A stretch of 64,000 nucleotides of DNA from Rhizobium sp. AC27/96 (GTDB lineage: Bacteria; Pseudomonadota; Alphaproteobacteria; Rhizobiales; Rhizobiaceae), in NCBI RefSeq assembly GCF_001692325.1, contig NZ_LXKN01000070.1:234867-298866 (forward strand). Direction: 5' to 3'. The notes beneath the pieces were generated by a model. That model had not been told where the DNA came from. It made no database searches and saw nothing but the letters and a program-made list of their open reading frames with translations. Made by a program: the position numbers and the translations under genes. Shown here piece after piece: positions 8,863 to 17,072 of the stretch; within the stretch, counting starts at the first letter, position 1; each line of letters opens with the position of its first letter.

Positions 8863-9705
8863 ATGATGCCGCGGTTTCCTGTCTTTGCCGTGTTCTTCCT
8901 ATCGATCATATTCGGCTGGGGCACGGCTGACGCCCAGCAAAAGCCTTCTCGCCCGCAGCCCAGCCAATGCCAGGCGATTGCCCAATCCTTGCCAAAGGCG
9001 ACCTTCGCCAGCTTCTCGGGGCCGGCGGCAACGCCTGCCAGCGATACCGTCAATGACGACGTGAAAATTACCTTCCTCGGCCATGCGACGCTATTCATCG
9101 AAACACCAGGCGGCGTTTCGATCGCCACGGACTTCAGCGGCGCCTATCCACCGCCCTACACGCCCGAAGTCGTCACCATGAACAAGGCGCATCCGAGCCA
9201 CTACACGCTGACGCCCGACCCGGCGATCAAATATGTATTGCACGGCTGGAACGACACGCCCGGTGAGCCGGCCAAGATCCACCTGACCGTAGGCGATACG
9301 CTGATCCGCAACGTGGTGACCGATATCCGCACCTGGGGTGGCGGCGTCGAGCCCAACGGCAATTCGATCTTCATCTTCGAAGTGGCGGGGCTTTGCATCG
9401 GCCATCTCGGGCACCTGCATTTCGAACTGACCGATCAGCAATATGCCGAGATTGGGCGCCTTGACGTCGTGATGGTGCCGGTCGATGGCGGCCTGACCAT
9501 GGGAGCCGACAGTATGAGCCGGGTGGTCAAGCGGCTGCGCTCGTCGCTCATCCTGCCCATGCATCGCTGGGGACCGCCTGTCGATCAATTCCTGGCTTTG
9601 TTCGGCCCTGATTTCGATGTTGGCTACGCGCCGACGTCAAGCGTCACGGTTTCGTTGAAGACCCTGCCGCGCAAGCCGCTGATCTATGTGCTGAAGGGCA
9701 TCTGA
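8863..9705 (+). CDS. Exported metallo-beta-lactamase-fold protein (UlaG-like) with altered metal motif
   Basis: The protein has 280 residues with a signal peptide ending near ADAQ (residue 25). The mature part opens with ITFLGHATLFIETPGG, the first strand pair of UlaG-type metal-dependent hydrolases, and continues with HLGHLHFEL and LPMHRWG, which supply two later metal ligands. Where the HxHxDH motif is expected there is KAHPSHYT, so the metal site is not canonical. The substrate is unknown. It sits between a palindromic repeat and the yebC promoter and is probably transcribed alone. Confidence 0.75.
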   Translation: MMPRFPVFAVFFLSIIFGWGTADAQQKPSRPQPSQCQAIAQSLPKATFASFSGPAATPASDTVNDDVKITFLGHATLFIETPGGVSIATDFSGAYPPPYTPEVVTMNKAHPSHYTLTPDPAIKYVLHGWNDTPGEPAKIHLTVGDTLIRNVVTDIRTWGGGVEPNGNSIFIFEVAGLCIGHLGHLHFELTDQQYAEIGRLDVVMVPVDGGLTMGADSMSRVVKRLRSSLILPMHRWGPPVDQFLALFGPDFDVGYAPTSSVTVSLKTLPRKPLIYVLKGI

Positions 9706-9763
9706 TCATCGGCACCGCAGCAACGCTTTGTGAGCGCTGGCCGTCCTCAATCCGGCTTTTTGC

Positions 9764-9792
9764 TTGAATCAAGGCCGCTTCGCTCTTATAAC
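9764..9792 (+). promoter_or_regulatory. Sigma-70-type promoter of yebC
   Basis: TTGAAT (9764-9769) and TATAAC (9787-9792) are separated by 17 bases and end about 40 bases before the yebC start. Fit to the housekeeping consensus is good; no start-site data are available. Confidence 0.55.
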
Positions 9793-9830
9793 GCCGCCCA
9801 TTCCCAACAAAAGACGTGAACAGGGGTGCC

Positions 9831-10577
9831 ATGGCTGGCCATTCACAGTTTAAAAACATCATGCACCGCAAGGGTCGTCAGGACTCGGTGCGTTCGAAAA
9901 TGTTCTCGAAGCTGGCGCGTGAAATCACCGTCGCCGCCAAGGCGGGTCTGCCCGACCCGACCATGAATGCGAGCCTGCGCCTGGCGATACAGAACGCCAA
10001 GGCCCAGTCGATGCCGAAGGACAATATTGACCGCGCCATCAAGAAGGCCTCCGGCAATGACGGCGAAAACTACGATGCAGTTCGCTACGAGGGCTACGGC
10101 CCCGGCGGCACGGCGATCATCGTCGAGGCGCTGACTGACAATCGCAACCGCACAGCCTCGAACGTCCGTTCGATCTTCACCAAGGCAGGCGGTGCGTTGG
10201 GCGAAACCGGTTCGGTTTCCTTCTCCTTCGACCATGTCGGCGAGATTACCTACAAGCCGACCGTCGGCGATGCCGACAAGGTTATGGAAGCGGCGATCGA
10301 AGCCGGCGCCGACGACGTCGAGAGCGACGAAGAAGGCCACACCATTATCTGCGGTTTCGAAGCGATGAACGAGGTTGCCAAGGCGCTCGAAGCGACGCTC
10401 GGCGAAGCCGAAACCGTCAAGGCGATCTGGCGCGCGCAGAATAATGTGCCGGTCGATGAAGAAAAGGCGCAATCGCTGATGAAGCTCATCGATAGCCTTG
10501 AAGACGACGACGATGTGCAGAATGTCTATTCGAACTTCGAAGTTTCCGAAGAGGTGATGGCCAAGCTGTCAGCCTGA
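9831..10577 (+). CDS. yebC: YebC/PmpR-family protein (TACO1-like)
   Basis: The 248-residue protein starts MAGHSQFKNIMHRKGRQD, the near-invariant opening of the YebC family; an in-frame GTG five codons upstream is less likely. Family members have been described as transcriptional regulators (PmpR) and, more recently, as ribosome-associated factors that relieve stalling at proline stretches, like mitochondrial TACO1. Three domains are expected: an N-terminal helical domain and two alpha/beta domains, with an acidic segment near residues 160-170. It has its own promoter and terminator. In many alphaproteobacteria it lies near ruvC, which is 5 kb further on here. Confidence 0.93.
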   Translation: MAGHSQFKNIMHRKGRQDSVRSKMFSKLAREITVAAKAGLPDPTMNASLRLAIQNAKAQSMPKDNIDRAIKKASGNDGENYDAVRYEGYGPGGTAIIVEALTDNRNRTASNVRSIFTKAGGALGETGSVSFSFDHVGEITYKPTVGDADKVMEAAIEAGADDVESDEEGHTIICGFEAMNEVAKALEATLGEAETVKAIWRAQNNVPVDEEKAQSLMKLIDSLEDDDDVQNVYSNFEVSEEVMAKLSA

Positions 10578-10599
10578 TCGGCGTGATTGATTGAAGGAA

Positions 10600-10629
10600 G
10601 CCGGCCGCAGCGATGCGGCCGGCTTTTTT
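10600..10629 (+). terminator. Strong intrinsic terminator after yebC
   Basis: GCCGGCCGCA (10600-10609) pairs perfectly with 10614-10623 across a GCGA loop and is followed by six T. It separates yebC from the converging anti-sigma gene. Confidence 0.92.
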
Positions 10630-10636
10630 GTTTGCC

Positions 10637-11440
10637 TCAGGGTGTGGTGGCGCGTGAGAAGTCGTCGCGGAAGGCCGTGAGATCCGGTGCACTGACATCC
10701 GAGACCGCCCAGAATACCAGCCCATCCGCATACCATTCGGCGAAATTGTAACCGTCCTTCTCCGCCGTGTTGCGATTGGCTGATGTCCCCGGCCAGATGA
10801 AGAGATTGATGACATGGCCATGCCGGCGGTAGATCAGCGCCGCGACGACCCGGCCGTTCAGATAGTCCACCCTGCCGCCGACAAGGGGAAAGCCCTGTGT
10901 CGCCAGATCGACCACCGGCGGGGAGAAATCGATCTTGCCGTTGAACCATGGTTTGACGGTGTGCTGGTCGGAGGTCAGCACATCCGTCAGGTGATCGGCG
11001 AGCATCGAGCGCACATGGCTCGCCAGAAGCTGATCCTCGATCGTCTGGCTCTGCTGCGGCACGTTCAAGACCAGCATCAGGCTCGCTGCCAGTACGGCGA
11101 GGGAGGGTATGAAGCTCCATTGCCGGACGAATTGCCAGAAGCGATGCCATGGGCTCTCCGTGCTGGTCGCCGCCGTCATAGCGCGCGCCATCATCGCCTG
11201 CTCTAGCGCCAGCGCAGTCTGGACGCGTGCGTGGACAGCATCCGGCGTCTGCCATTTCACGCCGTCGCGGCCGGCAAGGCGCTTCACCATGAGAGCCTCT
11301 TCCATCTCCTGGGCGCAGTCTGCGCAGGTCGCAAGATGCGCCTCGAAGCGCGCGGCGTTGCTGGCATCGAGTTCACCATCGATGAAACCGTGCAGAAGGT
11401 CGCTCCACTCGCCGTGATCATTGATTTGCCCTTCGCTCAT
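10637..11440 (-). CDS. Membrane anti-sigma factor with zinc-binding N-terminus
   Basis: The protein has 267 residues. The N-terminal HLATCADC (His35, Cys39, Cys42) is the zinc anti-sigma (ZAS) motif that holds the sigma factor. One membrane helix follows at about 109-127 (SFIPSLAVLAASLMLVLNV), then a periplasmic domain of about 140 residues that may sense envelope or redox stress. It overlaps the ECF sigma gene by four bases, the standard arrangement for a cognate pair. Loss of the periplasmic signal would hold the sigma factor inactive at the membrane. Confidence 0.88.
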   Translation of the reverse strand: MSEGQINDHGEWSDLLHGFIDGELDASNAARFEAHLATCADCAQEMEEALMVKRLAGRDGVKWQTPDAVHARVQTALALEQAMMARAMTAATSTESPWHRFWQFVRQWSFIPSLAVLAASLMLVLNVPQQSQTIEDQLLASHVRSMLADHLTDVLTSDQHTVKPWFNGKIDFSPPVVDLATQGFPLVGGRVDYLNGRVVAALIYRRHGHVINLFIWPGTSANRNTAEKDGYNFAEWYADGLVFWAVSDVSAPDLTAFRDDFSRATTP

Positions 11441-12048
11441 CGCGCCGCCCCTTTCTCATCGAGGCTGCGCCAGGCCTCGCCGAAATCGCGGCGGGCGCGG
11501 GCGAGGCGCGACATGACGGTGCCGATCGGGGCATCGATGATCTCGGCGATCTCCTTGTAGGAGAGGTCTTCGAGTTCCCGCAGCACCAGGACTTCGCGCA
11601 TGGCGTCGGGCAGCATGTTGATGACCTCACGTACCCGCAGCGTTTCCGTCTTGCGGACAAGGGCCATCTCAGGTGTGTCTTCTTCGGAAACCGCCTCCGG
11701 CGACGGTGTGTCTTCCGATAAGTCATCGCCGCTAGTCATCGGCTGTTCGTGACGGTTTTTGCGCCGCCCCTCCTGCAGCCAGGCGTGATAGCAGTTGCGG
11801 ACAATGGTGAAGGTCCAGGCGCGGGCATCACCATCGCGAAAGCCGCCAAAGCCGCGATAGGCGCGCAGGAACGCCTCCTGCACGATATCCTGCGCGGCAT
11901 CGGCATCCCGGCTGAGGAAACGTGCAAAATTATAGGCGGCATCCAGATGTGGAATGATGGTGCGCTGGAAATGGCGCATGGTCTCGTCGGCGGATGAGAT
12001 CGTACGCGCATGCGGTTTGGCGGTGTCGCCCAGCCCGGTTGCCGTCAT
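11437..12048 (-). CDS. ECF-type RNA polymerase sigma factor
   Basis: With the ATG at 12048 the protein has 203 residues. An open frame continues to an ATG pair at 12228, and a later ATG at 11979 also fits, so the start is unsettled; the upstream 60 residues show no family features. Region 2 begins at PHLDAAYNFARFLSRDADAAQDIVQEAFLRAYR and region 4 contains LSYKEIAEIIDAPIGTVMSRLARARR. An acidic linker separates them. It is co-transcribed with its anti-sigma factor, and the divergent MBL/TPR/DoxX operon is a plausible target. Confidence 0.88.
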   Translation of the reverse strand: MTATGLGDTAKPHARTISSADETMRHFQRTIIPHLDAAYNFARFLSRDADAAQDIVQEAFLRAYRGFGGFRDGDARAWTFTIVRNCYHAWLQEGRRKNRHEQPMTSGDDLSEDTPSPEAVSEEDTPEMALVRKTETLRVREVINMLPDAMREVLVLRELEDLSYKEIAEIIDAPIGTVMSRLARARRDFGEAWRSLDEKGAAR

Positions 12049-12386
12049 GAGATTGGGACAAGCGGGTGTCGCTCTTCCGCGCTCGCTCTCTCCCGCAAGG
12101 AGGGCTGCCAATCGAGCGGCAAACTGCTGCAGGCTGTGTATCGCGCTCGTTCGCAGCCAGTTCAAGGTCACTGTATGAAGTTGACGGTCGAATGAAATAG
12201 AGCTGATCATCTGGGCGTCTGTCATCATGGTCCCCGCGAAACGCCGATGCCGACTTTAAGCCTCGGTTCCGGCGCTTGCAATGTTGCCTAAGAACCTAGA
12301 TCGCGCTCGCATGGGTTTTATTCCCCTGGGCAGGAAAAAAATCTAAGGCGATGCATCCAGTCGACCAGCATCGGACGGATTGCGAT

Positions 12387-12419
12387 TTGACCCCTCAGCC
12401 AACGATCAAAATAATCGTT
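12387..12419 (+). promoter_or_regulatory. Sigma-70-type promoter with an overlapping inverted repeat, upstream of the MBL/TPR/DoxX operon
   Basis: TTGACC (12387-12392) and AATAAT (12410-12415) are 17 bases apart. AACGAT (12401-12406) and ATCGTT (12414-12419) form an inverted repeat over the -10 region, a likely operator position. The rest of the 12229-12558 gap shows nothing further; no clean ECF-type GGAAC promoter was found there. Confidence 0.45.
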
Positions 12420-12558
12420 TACTTTCAAATGCTTGAACGAATTCTTCTTGTCGGAGGGAATAAGCCCCGGCGGCCTTCGATCTTCTTCCTCAGCGAGGAC
12501 GGCAACCTGCAGCGTCCTTCGCCTGGCTGAAAGGCCATCACCCTGAGGAGATATTGCG

Positions 12559-13533
12559 ATGTTGGACATGACCCGCCGTGCCGTGCTCGGAACGGCCGCC
12601 GCCGCGGCAGCCTTCGGACTGTCGTCGAAGCTCGAATTCATTCCCCAAGCCTTTGCCGCGACGCCGCTGGAGCCGGCCGTCGGCTTCTACAAGTATAAGG
12701 TCGGTTCGGTCGAAATCACCGCGATCTATGACGGTATCTGGCGCAAGCCGCACGACCCGGCCTTCATCAAGAACGCTTCCGTCGACGACACCAAGGAGGC
12801 TCTTTCCAAGGCTGGTCTCACGACCGACTTCATGCCCATTCCGCTGACCGTCGTTGTTCTCGATATTGGCGGTCGCAAGATCATGATGGATGCAGGCTCC
12901 GGTGTCGGGCAATGGCAGACCAATGCCACGCATCTGCCGGCCAACATGGCCGCTGCCGGCATCGACTACCGGAAGATCGATACGATCATGATCTCGCATT
13001 TCCATCCGGACCATGTCTGGGGCCTGATGGAAAAGGGAACGAACGCACCTGTCTTCCCGAATGCCGAGCTGATCGTCAACGCCAACGAATACAATTGGTG
13101 GACCGATCCCAGCCGTGTCGACAAGCTGGCGGAGGGCCGCAAGGAAGCCGGCCGGCGCATCGCGTCCGTCTTTCCGAAATGGAAGAACTGGAAGCTGGTC
13201 GATGACGGTGCCGAGGTCGTGCCGGGCGTGCGCATCATGGCGGCATACGGTCACACACCTGGCCATTCGGTCTTCCATATCGATGGCGGCAGCGAACAGC
13301 TGCTTGTTTCGGCCGACATCATGTACGTGCCGGCGCTGCTAGCACCTCATCCCGAATGGGAAGGCAGCTACGACCAGGACGGCCCGATGGCTGTCGCCAC
13401 CCGCCGCAGGCTGATCGACCGTGTCATCGCCGACAAGATCAGGATCTGCGGCTCGCATTTTCCATTCCCGGGCTCCGGCACCTTCGTCAAGGACGGCAAT
13501 ACCTACGGATTCACCCCCACCATCCAGGCCTGA
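12559..13533 (+). CDS. Exported metallo-beta-lactamase-fold hydrolase
   Basis: The 324-residue protein begins with a Tat-like leader (MTRRAVLGTAAAAAAFG, cleavage near AFAA). The catalytic motif SHFHPDH is intact near residue 146, followed by the family's later histidines in GHTPGHS and SHFPFPG and an Asp in VSADI, so a dinuclear zinc site is expected. It resembles MBL proteins often annotated as glyoxalase-II-like or quorum-quenching-like, but the substrate is unknown. A ribosome site (GAGGAG) precedes the start. It is the first gene of an operon with a TPR protein and DoxX. Confidence 0.85.
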   Translation: MLDMTRRAVLGTAAAAAAFGLSSKLEFIPQAFAATPLEPAVGFYKYKVGSVEITAIYDGIWRKPHDPAFIKNASVDDTKEALSKAGLTTDFMPIPLTVVVLDIGGRKIMMDAGSGVGQWQTNATHLPANMAAAGIDYRKIDTIMISHFHPDHVWGLMEKGTNAPVFPNAELIVNANEYNWWTDPSRVDKLAEGRKEAGRRIASVFPKWKNWKLVDDGAEVVPGVRIMAAYGHTPGHSVFHIDGGSEQLLVSADIMYVPALLAPHPEWEGSYDQDGPMAVATRRRLIDRVIADKIRICGSHFPFPGSGTFVKDGNTYGFTPTIQA

Positions 13534-13558
13534 ACGGCCAAACAGAGGAGCTAAAACC

Positions 13559-14020
13559 ATGTTGAAACATGCTCTTATCGGGATTGCCGGCCTGTGCGCC
13601 GTCGCCATCCTTCCAGCCGCCACGGCGGGCGTCGCCTTTGCCGTCGACAATATGGAATCCACCGACGCGCCTGACCTGACCTCGGTGCGCGCCAAGATCG
13701 ATGCGAAGGATTATGCCGGCGCGCTTGCCGAGCTTCGCGACATCGCCGAGGAGCATCAGCAGGCCGATGTCTACAATCTGATGGGCTTCACCCTGCGCAA
13801 GACCGGGGATTTCCGGACGTCGCTCACCTACTACACCAAGGCGCTGGAGCTGCAGCCCGATCACAAGGGTGCGCATGAATATCTCGGCGAACTCTATGTC
13901 GAGACCGGCGACATGCCGAAGGCACGCGAGCAGCTTGCCACGCTTACCAAGCTTTGCCCGGCTGGCTGCGAGGAACTTGAGGATCTGACCAAGGCTATCG
14001 CCGCCAAGGGGACCAAGTAG
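13559..14020 (+). CDS. Periplasmic TPR-repeat protein
   Basis: The 153-residue protein has a signal peptide of about 28 residues ending AVAFA-like, then two to three tetratricopeptide repeats. One is built on ADVYNLMGFTLRKTGD and the next on TYYTKALELQPDHKGAHEYL. An AGAGGAG ribosome site lies 8 bases before the ATG. Two Cys in LCPAGCEEL near the end could form a disulfide. It is probably a protein-binding partner for the hydrolase encoded 25 bases upstream. Confidence 0.82.
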   Translation: MLKHALIGIAGLCAVAILPAATAGVAFAVDNMESTDAPDLTSVRAKIDAKDYAGALAELRDIAEEHQQADVYNLMGFTLRKTGDFRTSLTYYTKALELQPDHKGAHEYLGELYVETGDMPKAREQLATLTKLCPAGCEELEDLTKAIAAKGTK

Positions 14021-14126
14021 AACTCGGCATCATCCGACCCGGCGGCATTTTCATTCGTCCAATTGTGGAGATGCCGCCGAGGCCGGGTCGCGAACCCGTT
14101 GGGTTTCGGAGTGAAGGAGAGAATCC

Positions 14127-14564
14127 ATGGAATTCGAAGAGGAAAGTGCAACCCTCGTCAATCTGACTGACATAGGGCTGCTGTTCGGTCGCATGCTGTT
14201 GTCGCTGCTCTTCCTGCAGGAGGGTATCGAACTGCTCAGCCATTTCGACAATGCACTGGATGCCATGGCCAAGCTCGGCGTTGCTGCCCCGGTTGCGACT
14301 GCGACCATCGTGCTGCAAATTGCCGGTGGACTTGCCATCGCCACCGGGTTGATGACCCGGTTGGCGGCTCTCGGGCTCTGCCTGTTCTGCGTGCTGACCG
14401 CACTGCTGTTTCACACAAACTTCGCCAGCCACAATGAATTCCTGCACTTTGAAAAGGACCTGGCGATATCAGGCGGAATGCTCGTGCTGATCGTCGCCGG
14501 GGCTGGCAGGTTGTCTCTGGATACGGTCATCCAGCGTTATTGGAAGATGAATCTCGCATCCTGA
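14127..14564 (+). CDS. DoxX-family membrane protein
   Basis: The 145-residue protein has four predicted membrane helices; the first contains GRMLLSLLFLQEGIELL and the next pair surrounds VLQIAGGLAIATGLMTRLAALGL, which is the DoxX/DoxD/YphA pattern. DoxX proteins are linked to redox defence and to thiosulfate or thiol metabolism in several bacteria. It is the last gene of the MBL-TPR-DoxX unit and is followed by a terminator. Confidence 0.85.
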   Translation: MEFEEESATLVNLTDIGLLFGRMLLSLLFLQEGIELLSHFDNALDAMAKLGVAAPVATATIVLQIAGGLAIATGLMTRLAALGLCLFCVLTALLFHTNFASHNEFLHFEKDLAISGGMLVLIVAGAGRLSLDTVIQRYWKMNLAS

Positions 14565-14578
14565 TCGACTCATTGCAC

Positions 14579-14619
14579 CCGATGAGCCACCCACAAGAGG
14601 TTGGCTCATCGGTGTTTTT
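14579..14619 (+). terminator. Intrinsic terminator after DoxX
   Basis: CCGATGAGCCA (14579-14589) pairs perfectly with 14602-14612, followed by TGTTTTT. It may also serve the converging monooxygenase gene. Confidence 0.85.
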
Positions 14620-14628
14620 CTCGGAAGC

Positions 14629-15627
14629 TTAGGAGACCTTCTTGAAGCTCGGAAGCGTCGCGAACAGCTCCACCGATTTCAGGCGTGCCTCGATGTCGTG
14701 GATAGGCATCGAAATGATGACCTCGTCGGCCTCGGTATCCCTGATGAATTGCGAGAGCTTCTTCTCCGCCGTCGCAGGAGAGCCGACCACCGCGTAGCGG
14801 AGCGTGTTTTCCACATTCAGCTTTTCCATCGGCGTCCAGAAATCGTCCATGTCCTTGCGCGGGCGAGGGAAGGGGCCACGCACATTGCGGCGCAGATTGA
14901 CGAATTGCTGTTGCGCGGAGGTGAAATGATATTGCGCTTCCTCGTCCGTATCCGCCGTCGAGCCCATGACGCCGACCATGACATAGGGCTTGTCGAGGGT
15001 CGCCGAAGGCGTGAAGCGGTCGCGGTAGATGGCGACGGCATCCAACAGAGATTCGGGCGCGAAGTGCGAGGCGAAGGCATAGGGGAGGCCAAGCATGGCG
15101 GCGAGGTGGGCGCTGTAGAGGCTGGAGCCGAGCAACCAGATTGGCACGTTGGCGCCATGGCCGGGGACGGCGAGGATGATCTGGTTCTCGTCGGCGGCGC
15201 TGAAGAGATGCTGCAGCTCGACGATGTCGTTGGGGAAGGTTTGCGCGCCGGCATCCATGTTGCGGCGCAGAGCCTGCGCCGTGCGCATATCGGTGCCCGG
15301 CGCCCGGCCGAGGCCGAGATCGACGCGGCCGGGGAACAGGGCTTCCAGCGTGCCGAACTGCTCGGCGATCACAAGCGGCGAGTGGTTGGGCAGCATGACG
15401 CCACCCGAACCGATGCGGATGCGCGAGGTTGCCGCGCCGACATGGCCGATGACGACAGCGGTCGCGGCGCTGGCGACACCCGGCATGCCGTGATGCTCGG
15501 CGAGCCAGAACCTGTTGTAGCCCAGCTCCTCCGCCTTCTGCGCCATGCGCTTCGAACTGTCGAAGGACTGGCGAATGGTGCTGCCTTCGGCAACGGGCGA
15601 AAGATCGAGGATGGAAAAGGGAACCAT
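14629..15627 (-). CDS. LLM-class flavin-dependent monooxygenase (luciferase-like)
   Basis: Starting at the ATG at 15627 the protein has 332 residues; the frame stays open upstream, but the MVPFSILDLSPVAEG start is typical of the family. It has the TIM-barrel luciferase-like fold: RFWLAEHHGMPG, IRIGSGGVMLPNHSP and FPGRVDLGLGRAPG are characteristic of the MsnO8 group. Such enzymes use reduced flavin from a separate reductase and oxidise a small substrate, unknown here. It stands alone on this strand. Confidence 0.85.
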   Translation of the reverse strand: MVPFSILDLSPVAEGSTIRQSFDSSKRMAQKAEELGYNRFWLAEHHGMPGVASAATAVVIGHVGAATSRIRIGSGGVMLPNHSPLVIAEQFGTLEALFPGRVDLGLGRAPGTDMRTAQALRRNMDAGAQTFPNDIVELQHLFSAADENQIILAVPGHGANVPIWLLGSSLYSAHLAAMLGLPYAFASHFAPESLLDAVAIYRDRFTPSATLDKPYVMVGVMGSTADTDEEAQYHFTSAQQQFVNLRRNVRGPFPRPRKDMDDFWTPMEKLNVENTLRYAVVGSPATAEKKLSQFIRDTEADEVIISMPIHDIEARLKSVELFATLPSFKKVS

Positions 15628-15818
15628 GGCAAGAAACCTGCGTGGTGGAAGGGAGGGTTGCCTCCACATGTAGGAGCGCCGCCTTCGCATTCCAAACCCT
15701 GCCGCCGCAATTTCGTCACGATGTTTTAAGCGCGGTCCCTGCTGTGGCAATCTGTGGCTTGTTTTTGTTTTGTTCACATTTTGCTGGCACATGTCAGGCC
15801 TGAAAGATAGGTTGACCC

Positions 15819-16331
15819 ATGCAGAATACGATTCGCATCATCGGCATCGATCCGGGCCTGCGCCGCACTGGCTGGGGCGTCATCGATACGCTTGGCAACT
15901 CCCTGCGCTTCGTGGCGTCGGGAACCGTGACTTCGGACGGCGATATGGATCTCGCCTCCCGCCTTTGCCAGCTTCACGACGGGCTTGCCGAGATCGTCCA
16001 TAGCTACAAGCCGGATGAGGCGGCCGTCGAGCAGACATTCGTCAACAAGGATGCTGTTGCGACGCTGAAGCTCGGGCAGGCGCGCGGCGTCGTCATGCTC
16101 GTGCCGGCGCGCGCTGGTCTTCCGGTCTCCGAATATGCGCCGAACGCGGTGAAGAAAGCCGTCATCGGCGTCGGGCATGGCGAGAAGCAGCAGATCCACA
16201 TGATGCTGAAGATCCTGATGCCCAAGGTCGAATTCAAGGGCAACGACGCGGCCGATGCTCTCGCCATCGCCATTTGTCACGCCCATAATCGCGGCGCCAA
16301 CCGGCTGCGGCAGGCGGCATTGGCGGGGTAG
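15819..16331 (+). CDS. ruvC: RuvC, Holliday junction resolvase
   Basis: The 170-residue nuclease cuts Holliday junctions as a dimer with RuvAB. The acidic residues are in place: Asp11 in IIGIDPGLRRTGWG, Glu71 in EAAVEQTF, and Asp143/Asp146 in GNDAADALAIA. Length and start are normal. In most alphaproteobacteria ruvA follows directly, but here a toxin-antitoxin pair of about 0.7 kb stands between them. Confidence 0.95.
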   Translation: MQNTIRIIGIDPGLRRTGWGVIDTLGNSLRFVASGTVTSDGDMDLASRLCQLHDGLAEIVHSYKPDEAAVEQTFVNKDAVATLKLGQARGVVMLVPARAGLPVSEYAPNAVKKAVIGVGHGEKQQIHMMLKILMPKVEFKGNDAADALAIAICHAHNRGANRLRQAALAG

Positions 16332-16337
16332 TATGTT

Positions 16338-16372
16338 CTTGACATGTTCTTGTGGTAATGATAATTCTTACC
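16338..16372 (+). promoter_or_regulatory. Promoter and likely operator of the AbrB-PIN module
   Basis: CTTGACA at 16338-16344 is a strong -35, and ATAATT at 16361-16366 a reasonable -10. GGTAA (16354-16358) and TTACC (16368-16372) form an inverted repeat across the -10, the usual place for autorepression by an AbrB-type antitoxin. Confidence 0.6.
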
Positions 16373-16392
16373 GCGAGATCCGGAGAGCGAAA

Positions 16393-16644
16393 ATGCGCGT
16401 GACATCCAAAGGACAGGTAACTATCCCCCGCGACCTGCGCGAGTTGGCCGGCATAGAGCTCAACAGCGAAGTCATATTTTCCGTCGAGGATGGAAAGCTC
16501 GTTGTTTCGCCCAAGAACGGCAAGCGCGAAATCGAGGATCGGCAGCGGCTTGATCGGTTCATGGCCACCCTCAAGCGCCTTGAAGGTACTGGTGATCAGG
16601 ATATCGACGCCGAAGCGCTGATGTCTTTGACACGTGACCGGTAA
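16393..16644 (+). CDS. AbrB/MazE-type antitoxin (VapB-like)
   Basis: The 83-residue protein starts MRVTSKGQVTIPRDLRELAG, the classic swapped-hairpin AbrB DNA-binding domain (residues 1-45). It continues with a charged tail, IEDRQRLDRFMATLKRLEG, which would wrap the toxin. A purine-rich ribosome site precedes the start. It ends two bases before the PIN-domain gene, as expected for a type II toxin-antitoxin pair. It should neutralise the toxin and repress its own promoter. Confidence 0.92.
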   Translation: MRVTSKGQVTIPRDLRELAGIELNSEVIFSVEDGKLVVSPKNGKREIEDRQRLDRFMATLKRLEGTGDQDIDAEALMSLTRDR

Positions 16645-16646
16645 TC

Positions 16647-17060
16647 ATGGTCACCATCGTAGACACCAACGTGTTGGTGGACTTGGCCATGCCCGGTTCA
16701 GCCTGGCATAGTTGGTCGAATGGGCAGGTTTTTTCCGCTTTCAAGCGTGGCCCTGTTGTTATCAATCCCATCATCTATGCGGAGTTTTCGGTGCGCTATA
16801 GCAGCATGGACCGTGTGGATGAGCTGCTGCCGGAAAGTGAATTTCGCCGCGAAAACCTACCCTGGGCCGCTGCCTTTGCCGCTGCCGCAGCCTTCAAGAT
16901 CTATCGCCAGAGCGGTGGTGGACGTGAGCGTATTCTTCCCGACTTTCTGATTGGCGCACATGCCGCCATTCGCGGTTACTCGATATTGACGCGGGATTCC
17001 AAAGGCTATCGATCTTATTTCCCGACCGTTGATCTCATCTCCCCCGAAACCCATCCCTGA
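16647..17060 (+). CDS. PIN-domain toxin (VapC-like ribonuclease)
   Basis: The 137-residue protein has the full set of PIN acidic residues: Asp6 in IVDTNVLVD, Glu46 in IYAEFSVRY, Asp99 in ILPDFLIGAHA and Asp117 in LTRDSKGY. VapC toxins are magnesium-dependent RNases that commonly cut tRNA anticodon loops or rRNA. The gene lies between its antitoxin and ruvA, which begins 12 bases after the stop codon, so ruvA may be read through from this module's promoter. All catalytic residues are intact, so the toxin is probably active. Confidence 0.92.
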   Translation: MVTIVDTNVLVDLAMPGSAWHSWSNGQVFSAFKRGPVVINPIIYAEFSVRYSSMDRVDELLPESEFRRENLPWAAAFAAAAAFKIYRQSGGGRERILPDFLIGAHAAIRGYSILTRDSKGYRSYFPTVDLISPETHP

Positions 17061-17072
17061 CGGACGAAATTC

